Notes: generated by a model not told the origin, from the sequence alone. A stretch of DNA of 64,000 bases from Flavonifractor sp. An82 (GCF_002159265.1 NZ_NFHG01000003.1:124001-188000); one strand, 5' to 3'. Shown: positions 1 through 9,036, counted from the stretch's first letter. Numbers and translations: made by a program.

Positions 1-196
1 CATAAATGATCCTCCTTAACAGCGGATAAACATGAATGGTTTTGTCCTATTAAAGGTTAATCTATTCAATTATACACCTTGTAATAGGAAAAAGCAATGT
101 AGATTGCAGGCCGGTTGGGGGGAACGGAAGTTCCAGAAGCCCCCTCTTGACTGGTACGTTTGTTCGAGTTATAATGGGGCCAAAGGGGGGAGCACG

Positions 197-1447
197 GTGG
201 AGCTGATGGACAAGCTGACCATTCTGGCCGACGGGGCCAAGTATGACGCCGCCTGCACCTCCAGCGGTGTGGACCGGCGGGGCGGCAAGGGTATGGGGAG
301 CACCATGGCCGCCGGGTGCTGCCACTCCTTCTCCGCCGACGGCCGGTGCATCTCCCTGCTGAAGGTGCTCTACACCAACCGCTGTATCTACGACTGCGCC
401 TACTGCGTCAACCGCCGGTCCAACGACCTGCCCAGGACGGCCTTCACCCCCCGGGAGCTGGCCGAGCTCACCATGGGCTTTTACCGGCGCAACTATATTG
501 AGGGTCTGTTTCTCTCTTCGGCGGTATGGGTGAGCCCCGACCGCACCACCGAGGAGATGATAGCCGCCCTCACTCTCCTGCGGCAGGAGTACGGCTTTCA
601 CGGCTATATCCATGCCAAGGCCATCCCGGGGGCCGATCCCGCCCTCACCCGGCGGCTGGGGCTGCTGGCCGACCGTCTGTCCGTCAATATCGAGCTGCCC
701 AGCGAGGGGAGCCTGCATAAATTATGCCCCGATAAGGAGAAAAAGGCCATCCTCTCCCCCATGGCCCAGATCCGGGACGGCATCACCCACTCCAAGGGGG
801 AGCTGGTGAAGTACAGGCACGCCCCCCGGTTTGCCCCCGCGGGCCAGTCCACCCAGATGATCATCGGGGCCACCCCCGAGAGCGACAAGCACATTTTGAC
901 CCTGACTCAGGCGTTATATGACCAATACAAGCTGAAGCGGGTGTTTTTCTCCGCCTATATGCCGGTGGCCGACAGCCCCCTCCTCCCTGCCCGGCGGGAC
1001 TTTCAGCCCCCTCTGCTGCGGGAGCACCGGCTGTACCAGGCCGACTGGCTGCTGCGGTTCTACCACTTCCGGGCGGAGGAGCTGCTGGACGATTCCTCCC
1101 CCAATTTCGATACCCGGGTGGACCCCAAGTGCGCCTGGGCCCTGGGGCACATGGAGCAGTTTCCGGTGGAGGTGAACCGGGCCGACTACGAGACCCTGCT
1201 GCGGGTGCCCGGCATCGGGGTGGTGTCCGCCCGGCGCATCCTCACCGCCCGGCGGGTGGGGCCCCTCACCTTCTCCGGCTTGAAGACGTTGGGGGTGGTG
1301 CTGAAACGGGCCCAGTATTTCATCACCTGCGGGGGCAAGATGCTGGAGGGCCTGCGGGTGAGCCCAGACGGGGTGCTCCGCCACCTGGTGGCCCTGGAGA
1401 AGCCCGCCCTGGCGGGCTATGAGCCGGAGCAGTTATCGTTATTTTGA
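197..1447 (+). CDS. Putative DNA modification/repair radical SAM protein (TIGR03916-like)
   Basis: A radical SAM enzyme of the SplB-like group. The CxxxCxxC iron-sulfur motif (NRCIYDCAYC) falls at about residues 61-70, counted from the GTG start. The C-terminal third has a helix-hairpin-helix (LLRVPGIGVVSARRIL), a DNA-binding element, so nucleic acid is the probable substrate. The reading frame is open further upstream, but family members begin near 'LTILADGAKYD'; a GTG at 197 sits just after a GGGGGGAG ribosome site, and an ATG at 206 is the alternative. The next gene is its usual partner, a uracil-DNA-glycosylase-linked TIGR03915 protein, about 30 bp downstream, so the pair is very likely co-transcribed. 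The exact reaction is unknown for the family. Confidence 0.88.
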   Translation: MELMDKLTILADGAKYDAACTSSGVDRRGGKGMGSTMAAGCCHSFSADGRCISLLKVLYTNRCIYDCAYCVNRRSNDLPRTAFTPRELAELTMGFYRRNYIEGLFLSSAVWVSPDRTTEEMIAALTLLRQEYGFHGYIHAKAIPGADPALTRRLGLLADRLSVNIELPSEGSLHKLCPDKEKKAILSPMAQIRDGITHSKGELVKYRHAPRFAPAGQSTQMIIGATPESDKHILTLTQALYDQYKLKRVFFSAYMPVADSPLLPARRDFQPPLLREHRLYQADWLLRFYHFRAEELLDDSSPNFDTRVDPKCAWALGHMEQFPVEVNRADYETLLRVPGIGVVSARRILTARRVGPLTFSGLKTLGVVLKRAQYFITCGGKMLEGLRVSPDGVLRHLVALEKPALAGYEPEQLSLF

Positions 1448-1476
1448 AGGTTGAGTCCCCTGGAAAGGAGGTCCCC

Positions 1477-2262
1477 ATGGACTGGCCCAGGTTTTCCTAT
1501 TCCTATGACGGCAGCTTTGCCGGTTTTCTCACCTGCGTCTTTACCGCCTACGCCAACAAGGAGGAGCCCGCCTGCTTCCTTGGCCCGGAGGAGGACCAGG
1601 CCGCCCTGTGGCCCCAGCGGACGGTGGATACCGACCAGCAGAAGGCCCGCCGGGTGTACCGATCTCTGGACAAAAAGCTGGGCTCCCAGGGCAAGCGGCT
1701 GGTGACCTACGGCTTTCTCACCTGCCTGCCCCAGCGGGAGCTCTGCCTGTGGGACTTTCTCAAGCTGGGGTATGAGCGGGGGCCGGCGGTGGTGCGGGAT
1801 TTGACCGATCCCCGGGTGGCCGTGCTGGGCAAGGCGGTCCAGCATCTGACCCGGGAGGCCCACCTTTTGAAAGGCTTTACCCGCTTTTCCGACCAGGGCG
1901 GGGCCCTGGCCGGGGAGATTGCGCCCAAAAACCGGGTGCTCCCCCTGCTGCGGCCCCACTTTGCCGCCCGCTACCCCGGGGAGACCCTGATCCTCTACGA
2001 CCGCACCCATCACGAGGCCCTCTTCTGCCAGAAGGGCCAGTGGGCCATCGTCCCCCTGGAGGAGTTTTCCCTGGGCAGGCCGGCACAGGGCGAGCTGGAC
2101 TACCGGGAGCTGTGGCGACGGTTTTACGATACCATATCCATCGAGGGCCGCTATAACCCCAAATGCCGCATGACCCACATGCCCAAGCGGTACTGGGGCA
2201 CCATGACGGAGTTTCAGCGGGAGGAGCCCCCCGCCCCCGGCGGCCACCTCCGGCCATTTTGA
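1477..2262 (+). CDS. TIGR03915 family probable DNA metabolism protein (DUF4130)
   Basis: Partner of the upstream radical SAM protein; the two are found together in many Clostridia and are assigned to DNA metabolism by family knowledge only. It begins SYDGSFAGFLTCVFTAYANKE and ends RYWGTMTEFQREE, both typical of the family. The ATG at 1477 is chosen over an in-frame ATG at 1444 because a strong AAAGGAGG site (1464-1472) lies 4 nt before it. About 261 residues, no signal peptide or membrane segment. A hairpin terminator follows directly, so the two-gene operon ends here. Confidence 0.82.
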   Translation: MDWPRFSYSYDGSFAGFLTCVFTAYANKEEPACFLGPEEDQAALWPQRTVDTDQQKARRVYRSLDKKLGSQGKRLVTYGFLTCLPQRELCLWDFLKLGYERGPAVVRDLTDPRVAVLGKAVQHLTREAHLLKGFTRFSDQGGALAGEIAPKNRVLPLLRPHFAARYPGETLILYDRTHHEALFCQKGQWAIVPLEEFSLGRPAQGELDYRELWRRFYDTISIEGRYNPKCRMTHMPKRYWGTMTEFQREEPPAPGGHLRPF

Positions 2263-2263
2263 A

Positions 2264-2300
2264 GGACGCGCTGCATTTTGCGGCGCGTCCGCCCTTTTTC
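2264..2300 (+). terminator. Rho-independent terminator after the radical SAM operon
   Basis: GGACGCGC (2264-2271) pairs with GCGCGTCC (2283-2290), followed by a T run at 2295-2299. Confidence 0.8.
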
Positions 2301-2344
2301 CCGGGAAATATGGCGGGGAAGGATTCTTCCGGAGACGAATTTCC

Positions 2345-2373
2345 TTGACAGAAGGGGCTTGCAGCCTTAAAAT
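2345..2373 (+). promoter_or_regulatory. Sigma-A-type promoter for rny
   Basis: TTGACA at 2345-2350 and TAAAAT at 2368-2373 are separated by 17 bp. This is close to consensus and leaves a leader of about 140 nt before rny. Confidence 0.7.
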
Positions 2374-2520
2374 AGTTTCGGTGCATATTTTGAAGGGCAA
2401 GGGGTACGCTCTTCAAATTTTTGTGCGGGTCGGACAAATCCGGCCCCTCTGCCCATATGGAAATTTGAACAAAACGATTGAACGAAAAAATCCAAACAGA
2501 TGGAGGTGTAGACCCGACTC

Positions 2521-4068
2521 ATGTGGCAAGTGATATTAGCAGCCGTCATCGCCTTCGTGGTTGCGGCTGTGCTGTTTTTTGCCCTTGGCATCCAGTACCG
2601 CCGGAAGGTAGCCGAAAAGGAGATCTCCAGCGCGGAGGAGGAGGCCAAGCGCATCATCAACGAATCCATCAAGAGCGCTGAGAGCAAGAAGCGCGAGGCC
2701 CTGGTGGAGGCCAAGGAGGAGATCCTCCAGGCCCGCAACGAGTACGAGCGTGAGGTCAAGGAGCGCCGGGCCGACCTGCAGAAGCAGGAGCGGCGGCTCC
2801 AGCAGAAGGAAGAGAACCTGGACCGCAAGACCGAGAACATTGAGAAGAAGGAGGACACCCTGCAGCGCAAGCTGACCGAGCTGGAAGCGGCCCGGGAAGA
2901 GGTGGCCACCGTCAAAAAGACCCAGATGGAGGTGCTGGAGCGCATCTCCGGCTTTACCGCCGAGGAGGCCAAGGACTACCTGATCAGCCAGCTGGCTGAC
3001 GAAGTGACCCACGAGTCTGCCATGAAGGTGCGGGAGATCGAGGCCCAGTTCAAGGAAGAAGCCGACCAGCGGGCCAAGGAGATCCTGTCCCTGGCCATTC
3101 AGCGCTGCGCCGCGGACCATGTGGCGGAAGCCACCGTCTCTGTGGTACCCCTGCCCAACGACGAGATGAAGGGCCGCATCATCGGCCGCGAGGGCCGCAA
3201 CATCCGCACCCTGGAGACCCTGACCGGCGTGGATCTCAACATCGACGACACCCCCGAGGTGATCACCGTCTCCTGCTTCGACCCCGTCCGCCGGGAGATC
3301 GCCCGGCTGGCCCTGGAGAAGCTGATCCAGGACGGCCGTATCCACCCCACCCGCATCGAGGAGATGGTGGAGAAGGCCAAGCGGGAGGTGGACGCCACCA
3401 TCAAGGCCGAGGGCGAGCGCGCCGTCTTCGAGACCAACGTCCACGGCCTGCACCCCGAGCTTATCAAGCTGCTGGGCCGGATGCGCTACCGCACCAGCTA
3501 CGGCCAGAACGTGCTCAACCACTCCATCGAGGTGTCCCACCTGGCGGGCCTGCTGGCCGCCGAGATCGGCGCCGACATCACCGAGGCCAAGCGGGCCGGC
3601 CTGCTCCACGACCTGGGCAAGGCCATTGACCACGAGGTGGAGGGCTCCCACGTCCAGATCGGCGTGGAGCTGGCCCGGAAGTACCGGGAGAGCGAGAATG
3701 TGATCCACGCCATCGAGGCCCACCACAACGATGTGGAGCCCAAGACGGTGGTGGCCTGCCTGGTGCAGGCGGCCGACGCCGTCTCTGCCGCCCGGCCCGG
3801 CGCCCGGCGGGAGAACCTGGAGAACTACATCAAGCGTCTGGAGAAGCTGGAGGAGGTCACCTCCTCCTTCCCCGGTGTGGAGAAGTCCTACGCCATCCAG
3901 GCGGGCCGGGAGGTCCGCATCATGGTGGCCCCCGACAAGGTCAGCGAGGACCAGATGGTGCTGCTGGCCCGGGACATCGCCAAGAAGATCGAGGAAGAGC
4001 TGGAGTACCCCGGCCAGATCAAGGTGAACATGATCCGGGAGACCAAAGTGGTGGATTACGCCAAGTAA
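2521..4068 (+). CDS. rny: Ribonuclease Y
   Basis: Membrane-anchored endoribonuclease that initiates mRNA turnover in Firmicutes. The 515-residue length is normal. In order: an N-terminal membrane helix (residues about 3-23, [19 protein letters not shown]), a long charged coiled coil (about 25-160), a KH RNA-binding domain with [15 protein letters not shown] (about 220-234), and an HD domain with the metal-binding HDLGKAID near residue 365. The start ATG at 2521 has a GATGGAGGTG site about 10 nt upstream. It is monocistronic: its own promoter lies upstream and a strong terminator downstream. Confidence 0.97.
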   Translation: MWQVILAAVIAFVVAAVLFFALGIQYRRKVAEKEISSAEEEAKRIINESIKSAESKKREALVEAKEEILQARNEYEREVKERRADLQKQERRLQQKEENLDRKTENIEKKEDTLQRKLTELEAAREEVATVKKTQMEVLERISGFTAEEAKDYLISQLADEVTHESAMKVREIEAQFKEEADQRAKEILSLAIQRCAADHVAEATVSVVPLPNDEMKGRIIGREGRNIRTLETLTGVDLNIDDTPEVITVSCFDPVRREIARLALEKLIQDGRIHPTRIEEMVEKAKREVDATIKAEGERAVFETNVHGLHPELIKLLGRMRYRTSYGQNVLNHSIEVSHLAGLLAAEIGADITEAKRAGLLHDLGKAIDHEVEGSHVQIGVELARKYRESENVIHAIEAHHNDVEPKTVVACLVQAADAVSAARPGARRENLENYIKRLEKLEEVTSSFPGVEKSYAIQAGREVRIMVAPDKVSEDQMVLLARDIAKKIEEELEYPGQIKVNMIRETKVVDYAK

Positions 4069-4085
4069 TCAAAGAACAGACAACG

Positions 4086-4119
4086 AACCCCCGGCGGACA
4101 CGGCCCGCCGGGGGTTTGT
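4086..4119 (+). terminator. Rho-independent terminator after rny
   Basis: Stem CCCCCGGCGG (4088-4097) pairs perfectly with CCGCCGGGGG (4105-4114); the T-rich tail is TTTGTT. Confidence 0.85.
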
Positions 4120-4137
4120 TATAAAGGAGATAATGAG

Positions 4138-5691
4138 GTGAGTACAATAAACACTGTATTTGAACCACTGAAATTTCCTGGAATGGAGAACTGCCCAAGG
4201 CAGATCAGTCAGGTGAAGGTAAAGGATATCGATCTTTACTTGTCAGACGCACAAAATGCCCAGCAGTTTGCCTATGCGAATGGAATCCATCATGATCCCT
4301 CAAAGAAAGACGATCCCAGCGGAAGGAAGTCGTCCATTGATATCATTGTTTATTGCTGCTGCTACGCCGATGAGTCGGCACAAGAAAATTATGCTGGGGC
4401 AAGATGGGCCAAAGAAAGCGGAAACTACAACCAATCTCTTAAAAAACTGTTTGGCAGCAAAAATATAGCGACTTCTTATCTGAAGGCACATGATGTCTCT
4501 GGCGAGATGACGCTAAAGCAGCTGTATGAGATATTACCTCGCACACAGGATCAAAAACAAATGGAATATATCCAAAAAATAGCTCAGTTAATTGGGCTTG
4601 ATGATAAGGGAGAGGATGAGATGAATACGACCACCGGTAGCACAACCAATACGGAAGAGCGTCTCATTGACCTGATTCAGAACGGCCAGTACCAGATCAT
4701 TCTTACCGGTGCGCCGGGCACAGGCAAGACCTATATGTCCAACCGGGTGGCCCGGCAGTTTGTGCGAGAGCAGGTAGAGGATCGATTTATTGCTCTAGGT
4801 ATGGAGGCAGACAGCCTGGAGGAGGAGATTGCCGCCGCCCTCAAAGAGCGCATCAAAATGGTGCAGTTCCACCCCTCCTACGACTATACCGACTTTGTGG
4901 AGGGCCTGCGCCCGATCTCGGACAAGGACGACGGCAAGGACGACGGCAGGAACAACAGTATGCGGTTTGAAAAAATGGACGGTACCTTCAAGGCCTTCTG
5001 CCGCATGGTGGCGGAGAACAACGATGAAATGGATCAGGAGGACTGGCCCCTCTACTTCTTCCTCATCGACGAGATCAACCGGGCCGACCTGTCCAAGGTG
5101 TTCGGCGAGCTGATGTTCTGCATGGAGAAAGACAAGCGTGGTACGACCATCTACACTCAGTACCACAACCTGCCTACCTACGGTATTGAGGGGAAAGACG
5201 TCTTCGAAGATGGCTTTTTTATCCCCCCCAATGTGGTCATCATCGGCACCATGAACGACATTGACCGCTCAGTGGAGAGCATGGACTTCGCCCTGCGCCG
5301 CCGCTTTGTATGGGAGGAAGTACGGGTGGATGAAACCCTGCTTACCACCGTATTCCGGACCAAAAAGTTTTTTGAGGACAGAGACTATATCGAGGATCTG
5401 TCCGGGTGGATCATAGCATTTAACGACGCCATGAAGAGGGAAGTTACTTATCTCAACAGCGGCTACGACATCAGCCAGGGCCAGTTCAGCGACCTGCCGG
5501 AGTCGGCCAAGGGGTCCCTGGACGAGGTGCTGCAATGGGTGTGGACCTACCGGGTGGAGTCCCTGCTGAAGGAGTATCTGCGGGGTGACGGGCAGCTGAA
5601 GAATCACCTGGAGCATCTGAAGGCTGCCTGGTTTCCGCCGTCCTCCAAGGGCCAGGCCAACGGCCAGCCGGCTGGGGGCGGAGAGGCATGA
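4138..5691 (+). CDS. mcrB: McrB-type AAA+ GTPase of a type IV restriction system
   Basis: Motor and target-recognition subunit of a McrBC modification-dependent restriction system. The C-terminal two thirds is the McrB AAA+ module: Walker A GAPGTGKTY at about residues 190-198, Walker B FFLIDEINRADLSKVFGEL near 310, and GTMNDIDRSVESMDFALRRRF near 370. The N-terminal ~160 residues have no motif I recognise; in this family that part binds modified DNA and varies most, so the target modification cannot be predicted. The GTG start at 4138 is preceded by AAAGGAG. The next gene starts inside its stop codon (ATGA), implying translational coupling. Confidence 0.9.
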   Translation: MSTINTVFEPLKFPGMENCPRQISQVKVKDIDLYLSDAQNAQQFAYANGIHHDPSKKDDPSGRKSSIDIIVYCCCYADESAQENYAGARWAKESGNYNQSLKKLFGSKNIATSYLKAHDVSGEMTLKQLYEILPRTQDQKQMEYIQKIAQLIGLDDKGEDEMNTTTGSTTNTEERLIDLIQNGQYQIILTGAPGTGKTYMSNRVARQFVREQVEDRFIALGMEADSLEEEIAAALKERIKMVQFHPSYDYTDFVEGLRPISDKDDGKDDGRNNSMRFEKMDGTFKAFCRMVAENNDEMDQEDWPLYFFLIDEINRADLSKVFGELMFCMEKDKRGTTIYTQYHNLPTYGIEGKDVFEDGFFIPPNVVIIGTMNDIDRSVESMDFALRRRFVWEEVRVDETLLTTVFRTKKFFEDRDYIEDLSGWIIAFNDAMKREVTYLNSGYDISQGQFSDLPESAKGSLDEVLQWVWTYRVESLLKEYLRGDGQLKNHLEHLKAAWFPPSSKGQANGQPAGGGEA

Positions 5692-7058
5692 GCGGCGGTA
5701 CCGCAGGCGCGGGACCGGTGCGCTTGTTTGACTACTCCCCTGTCTCCGAGCCGGAGGTGCGCGATCTGTGCCGGCAGCTCCAGGCGGAGCTGGACGACGG
5801 ACGGATTTCCGTGCTCTCCCCCTGGGCGGCGGAGGAGGAAAAGCGGCCTGTGCTCTTTGGCTCCTTCAACGGTGGTTACTACACCAAAAAATATGTGGGT
5901 TTTCTGTCCTATCAGGGCCGGGAGATCCAGATCGGCTCCCGGTTTGACCAGGACGGCGGAGGCTTTTTTCTCACCTATGTGTTGTCCAGGGCCCTGGATA
6001 TCCCGCTGAAGGCATTTCCGGACCAGAAGACAGGCGCGGACGCCGGTATGAACTGGGATCTGCTGCTGGCGCTGCTCTTTATCGAGCAGCTGAAGGCGGC
6101 CTTTGTCCGGGGACTGTACCGCCAGTACCGCACCTTCCACTACAATGACGCCTCCCCCAAGGGGCGGCTGGACATTGCCCGGCACATCCGGCTTAACGGG
6201 ATGCTCAACAACGGGAAATGCGCCTATGACGCCCGTGAGTATACCCTGGACAACCCGGTGAACCGGATCATCCTGCTGGCCTGGGACTGTCTGCTGCACA
6301 GGGGCGAAATGGTGCGCCGGGTGGTGGAGGAGCAGGCGGCTATCCACGGGGACCTGCGCATTGCGCTGCAGCAGCTGCGCTACTCCATTTCGGCCTTTGG
6401 GCAGCCATCGGTCCAGACCGTTTTGCAGCAGGCCTCCCGGCGGGTGACCCACACGGTGTACAGCCAGTATGAGCCCCTACGGCAGACCGCCCTGCTCATT
6501 GTGCGCCGGATGGGGCTGGAGGCCTTTCAAAAGGACACCCATCAGATGGCGGGGCTGGTCTTCCCCATGGACTGGATGTGGGAGCTCTTCCTGCAAAAGG
6601 CGGTGCTGTGTTCAAATGAGGGATGGACCGCCACCGCTCAGCATAAAGTCAAACTGCTGAAAAATGGACTGGGAAAGTGGGAATATACTGCCAGGCCGGA
6701 CTTTTTGCTGAAAAAGGGTCCGGAGACGGTAGTGCTGGACGCCAAGTACAAGGTAGGCTGGGAGGAGCTTTACCTCGAAACCCCCGATTGGAACCGGGTA
6801 AGGGACGACCTGTACCAGGTCATCAGCTATCTGCATATCTTCGGCGCGTCCAGAGGGGGCGTGATCTTCCCGCTGCGTGAGGAGAGCGGGGAAATCCGTG
6901 CATATTCCCTCTGTGAGCGCTTGCCCGATCAGCTGGCTCTGGTCCCCCTCCCCATTCCTCAGCGAGGCCGATACGAAAGCTATGACCAGTATAGGGAGCT
7001 GTTTGACGAAAACTGCGCCAAAACAAGAGAGTATATTTTCCAAAGTATCTCGTCCTAA
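5688..7058 (+). CDS. mcrC: McrC-type nuclease subunit of a type IV restriction system
   Basis: Nuclease partner of McrB. The 456-residue protein has the McrBC-family N-terminal region (LFDYSPVSEPEV...) and a C-terminal PD-(D/E)xK nuclease signature, VVLDAKYKVGW, around residue 350. It starts 4 nt before the end of mcrB, the usual mcrBC layout. The pair ends at the spoIIID fragment, which reads towards it from the other strand; the two share a hairpin terminator. Nothing suggests decay. Confidence 0.9.
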   Translation: MSGGTAGAGPVRLFDYSPVSEPEVRDLCRQLQAELDDGRISVLSPWAAEEEKRPVLFGSFNGGYYTKKYVGFLSYQGREIQIGSRFDQDGGGFFLTYVLSRALDIPLKAFPDQKTGADAGMNWDLLLALLFIEQLKAAFVRGLYRQYRTFHYNDASPKGRLDIARHIRLNGMLNNGKCAYDAREYTLDNPVNRIILLAWDCLLHRGEMVRRVVEEQAAIHGDLRIALQQLRYSISAFGQPSVQTVLQQASRRVTHTVYSQYEPLRQTALLIVRRMGLEAFQKDTHQMAGLVFPMDWMWELFLQKAVLCSNEGWTATAQHKVKLLKNGLGKWEYTARPDFLLKKGPETVVLDAKYKVGWEELYLETPDWNRVRDDLYQVISYLHIFGASRGGVIFPLREESGEIRAYSLCERLPDQLALVPLPIPQRGRYESYDQYRELFDENCAKTREYIFQSISS

Positions 7059-7060
7059 AA

Positions 7061-7092
7061 AGGAGCTGTGCGGCCATGACCGCACAGCTCCT
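7061..7092. terminator. Bidirectional terminator between mcrC and the spoIIID 3' part
   Basis: A perfect 13-bp stem (7061-7073 with 7080-7092) and a 6-nt loop. On the minus strand it is followed by a run of five T, so it is a good terminator for spoIIID; the plus-strand tail (CTCTTC) is weaker. Confidence 0.8.
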
Positions 7093-7094
7093 CT

Positions 7095-7229
7095 TCATAC
7101 CCCCTTATACTTACGCCGGGTGGCGATGCCCCCCCGGATATGGCGCTCCGCCTTGTTTTCCTCCAGCACCCCCTTTACCTGGAGGTAGAGGGGCCGGTTG
7201 AAGGCGGGCAGACGCTCGGACAGGTCCTT
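7095..7229 (-). CDS. spoIIID: spoIIID 3' part (codons 39-82), separated from its 5' part by a 34.9-kb element
   Basis: Read on the minus strand this encodes KDLSERLPAFNRPLYLQV, then the signature C-terminus KAERHIRGGIATRRKY, ending in TGA at 7095-7097. That matches the C-terminal half of the sporulation transcription factor SpoIIID (family pattern HKDLTERLP...HLRGGEATKLKY). There is no start codon or ribosome site, because the first 38 codons lie at 42106-42219 on the same strand. Joining the two across the ACATA core restores ...STVH-KDLSERL... in frame, giving an 82-residue protein of normal clostridial length. A terminator follows immediately. SpoIIID is a mother-cell regulator acting with sigma-E. 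Confidence 0.88.
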   Translation of the reverse strand, partial: KDLSERLPAFNRPLYLQVKGVLEENKAERHIRGGIATRRKYKGV

Positions 7230-8763
7230 ATGTTTCGTCGTGACGAATTAGAACGGTTCCATCCAAGCCCAAATCACCGAACAGGCGCAGATAGATATCC
7301 ACATTCCCGTCCTTGTCCACCTCGATCTTCTGAATGATCCGCTTCAGCTGGGCATTGGTCATCTGCCGTACATCGGCAATGTCCTCGATCTCCTGGAAGG
7401 TCTGGTGCAGGATGGTTTCCAGCTGCTCCCCCTTGGTGAGGTGGTAAGACACCATTTTCAGCTCGTTTTCCAGCCGCTCGATCTCTTTGCGCATTCCACC
7501 GATCTTGTCGTTGAGTTCCTCCCGGCTAATAAGGTCATCGGCGTACATATCCATATATTTCTGCCGGGTCTTTTGCAGCTTGGCAAGCTGGGAAGTCAGT
7601 TCCTTTTCATAGTTCAGGTTTTCATCCTTTGCCCTGTAGACCCGCTGGAATTCCCCTACCACATAGCGGATGACATTCTTCTTTGCTTTCAGCAGCCCGG
7701 CGAAGTATTCCTGCAAAACCTCAATGAGTTCCTCCTCGTCTACCGTCACAGCGTTGGGGCAGTTGTCCGCCCCTTTGCCGTTGTGGCCGGAGCAGACCCA
7801 GCGGACGTAGGTATTCTTGTAAGTGCGGACAGTCCGCCGGAAGGACCAACCGCATTCTTTACATCGAATCAGAGTGGAGAACAGATACTTATTACTTTGT
7901 CTCATTTTTTCCACTTTGAACTGACGTCCTCGCTCCTCCATCATACGTTGCGCCTGTTCAAAGGACTCGGGGTCAATAATACACAGTTCCGGACGTTCTA
8001 CGACCATCCATTCCGAGACATCCTTGTCTGCCCGTTGGCCGGTCAAAAAGTCAGTGACCTCCTGTTTGCCGTTGATGATCTTCCCCGTATAGAGTTCATT
8101 GGTCAGGATACGGCAGACGCCAGCCTGGCTCCATTGGCAATTTCTCTTGGTACGCAACCCCCGCTCGTTGAGCAGGATAGAGATTTTAGCTGCACCGTAG
8201 CCATCTTTGAGGTACCACTGGTAAATTTGGCGGATCACCGCAGCCTCTTTCTCATTGATAGCAAGATTGAAGTAGTCACCAATGGTCTTATCGTACCCGT
8301 AGACAATGTTGGGGACGCGGCCTTTTTCCGCGTTCATCTTCTTGCCGAATTTCACGCGCTTGGAGGTGTTGGCGCTCTCCTCCTGGGCCAGAGCCCCGAA
8401 GATGGTCAGCACAAATTCGCTGTTGCCCATGCTGGTCATGTTGGCGGTCAGGAACTGCGTTTCAATTCCTAGTGCCTTTAATTTACGAACATTTTGTAAG
8501 AGGTCAACGGTATTTCTAGCAAAGCGTGAAATGTCTTTGACTACCACCATCTCAAAAAGCCCATGCTCTGCATCCGCCATCATCCGCAGGAACTCCTTGC
8601 GGTTCTTTATTTTTGTCCCGGAAATACCCTCGTCGGCATAGAGGCGCACAAGATTATCTCCAGTGCGTTTGGTATATTCGGAAAAGAACTCTTTCTGCGC
8701 TTCCAGGCTGTTGAGTTGATCTTCCTTGTCGGTAGAAACGCGGCAGTAAGCAGCGATGTTCAT
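7228..8763 (-). CDS. Large serine recombinase, SpoIVCA-like
   Basis: Site-specific recombinase of 511 residues, close to the length of SpoIVCA. The N-terminal resolvase domain starts MNIAAYCRVSTD with the catalytic Ser at residue 10 and includes KDISRFARN. A 'recombinase' domain follows (about 155-270, GAAKISILLNERGLRTKR...), then a zinc ribbon (about 300-335, CKECGWSFRR ... CSGHNGKGADNCPN) and a coiled coil (about 375-445). No lesion is visible. GAGAGG precedes the ATG. The last codons RHDET and the TAA lie in the recombination site itself, so its 3' end is fixed by the junction. It is the only integrase in the element and the natural candidate to excise it from spoIIID. Confidence 0.95.
   Translation of the reverse strand: MNIAAYCRVSTDKEDQLNSLEAQKEFFSEYTKRTGDNLVRLYADEGISGTKIKNRKEFLRMMADAEHGLFEMVVVKDISRFARNTVDLLQNVRKLKALGIETQFLTANMTSMGNSEFVLTIFGALAQEESANTSKRVKFGKKMNAEKGRVPNIVYGYDKTIGDYFNLAINEKEAAVIRQIYQWYLKDGYGAAKISILLNERGLRTKRNCQWSQAGVCRILTNELYTGKIINGKQEVTDFLTGQRADKDVSEWMVVERPELCIIDPESFEQAQRMMEERGRQFKVEKMRQSNKYLFSTLIRCKECGWSFRRTVRTYKNTYVRWVCSGHNGKGADNCPNAVTVDEEELIEVLQEYFAGLLKAKKNVIRYVVGEFQRVYRAKDENLNYEKELTSQLAKLQKTRQKYMDMYADDLISREELNDKIGGMRKEIERLENELKMVSYHLTKGEQLETILHQTFQEIEDIADVRQMTNAQLKRIIQKIEVDKDGNVDIYLRLFGDLGLDGTVLIRHDET
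7229..7258. other. Recombination site at the spoIIID 3' junction (attR-like)
   Basis: The 5-bp core (ACATA on the minus strand, 7233-7229) overlaps the TAA stop of the recombinase and the H-K codons of spoIIID. Inside the element, 15 nt from the core, lies TAGAACGGTT (7249-7258), the inverted mate of AACCGTTCTA at 42081-42090. A short dyad (TTCGTC..GACGAA, 7234-7247) lies between. Confidence 0.75.
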
Positions 8764-8807
8764 AGCAAAACCTCTCAGTCACGATAAAACAGTTCGATTA
8801 TGTCTGT

Positions 8808-8836
8808 ATATTATCATGTGTAGTTTAAGATTTCAA
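8808..8836 (-). promoter_or_regulatory. Sigma-A-type promoter for the serine recombinase
   Basis: On the minus strand, TTGAAA (8836-8831) and TAATAT (8813-8808) are 17 bp apart, about 45 nt before the ATG. This looks like a vegetative promoter; I saw no convincing sigma-E pattern here. Confidence 0.6.
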
Positions 8837-8838
8837 TA

Positions 8839-8878
8839 GAATAAGGGGTGTCCCACTTATGCAGGACACCCCTTATTC
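8839..8878 (-). terminator. Hairpin at the end of the small gene upstream of the recombinase
   Basis: A perfect 15-bp stem (8839-8853 with 8864-8878) whose loop holds the stop codon of the 59-residue gene. It would separate the mobilization genes from the recombinase promoter. The U-tract is weak, so termination strength is uncertain. Confidence 0.55.
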
Positions 8879-9036
8879 TCCCCTTTTCCGGTAGCATTCG
8901 CCATATCTGCAGCAGCCTGTATAGCCTGCTGCACCTTATTTTGATTGGCCTCTATCAGGATATTTAATATGTAGCCAGCGGTGGCTACCGCTGGATTTGG
9001 GTCATGAAACCGATAAGTAAGCTTGCGCTTTTTCAC
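8857..9036 (-). CDS. Small basic protein (59 aa) upstream of the recombinase
   Basis: A GTG-started frame with a strong AAGGAGGTGAG site, encoding KKRKLTYRFHDPNPAVAT, then an Ala/Gln-rich helix (VQQAIQAAADMA). Small proteins of this kind, beginning KKKLTYRFHNPN, recur beside serine recombinases and mobilization genes in clostridial elements by my recollection, with no known function. A role as recombination directionality factor or relaxosome accessory is possible but is inference from position. No transmembrane segment. Confidence 0.65.
   Translation of the reverse strand: MKKRKLTYRFHDPNPAVATAGYILNILIEANQNKVQQAIQAAADMANATGKGENKGCPA

Noticed and set aside
7095-7229. Fragment before the recombinase first read as the C-terminus of a mobile-element helicase or relaxase
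   Set aside because: The HIRGGIATRRKY ending and DLSERLP match the SpoIIID C-terminus and join in frame to the N-terminal half at 42.1 kb.
8764-8860. Sigma-E promoter for the recombinase
   Set aside because: The best -10-like CATAATC has no -35 at the right distance, whereas TTGAAA-17-TAATAT is near consensus for sigma-A.
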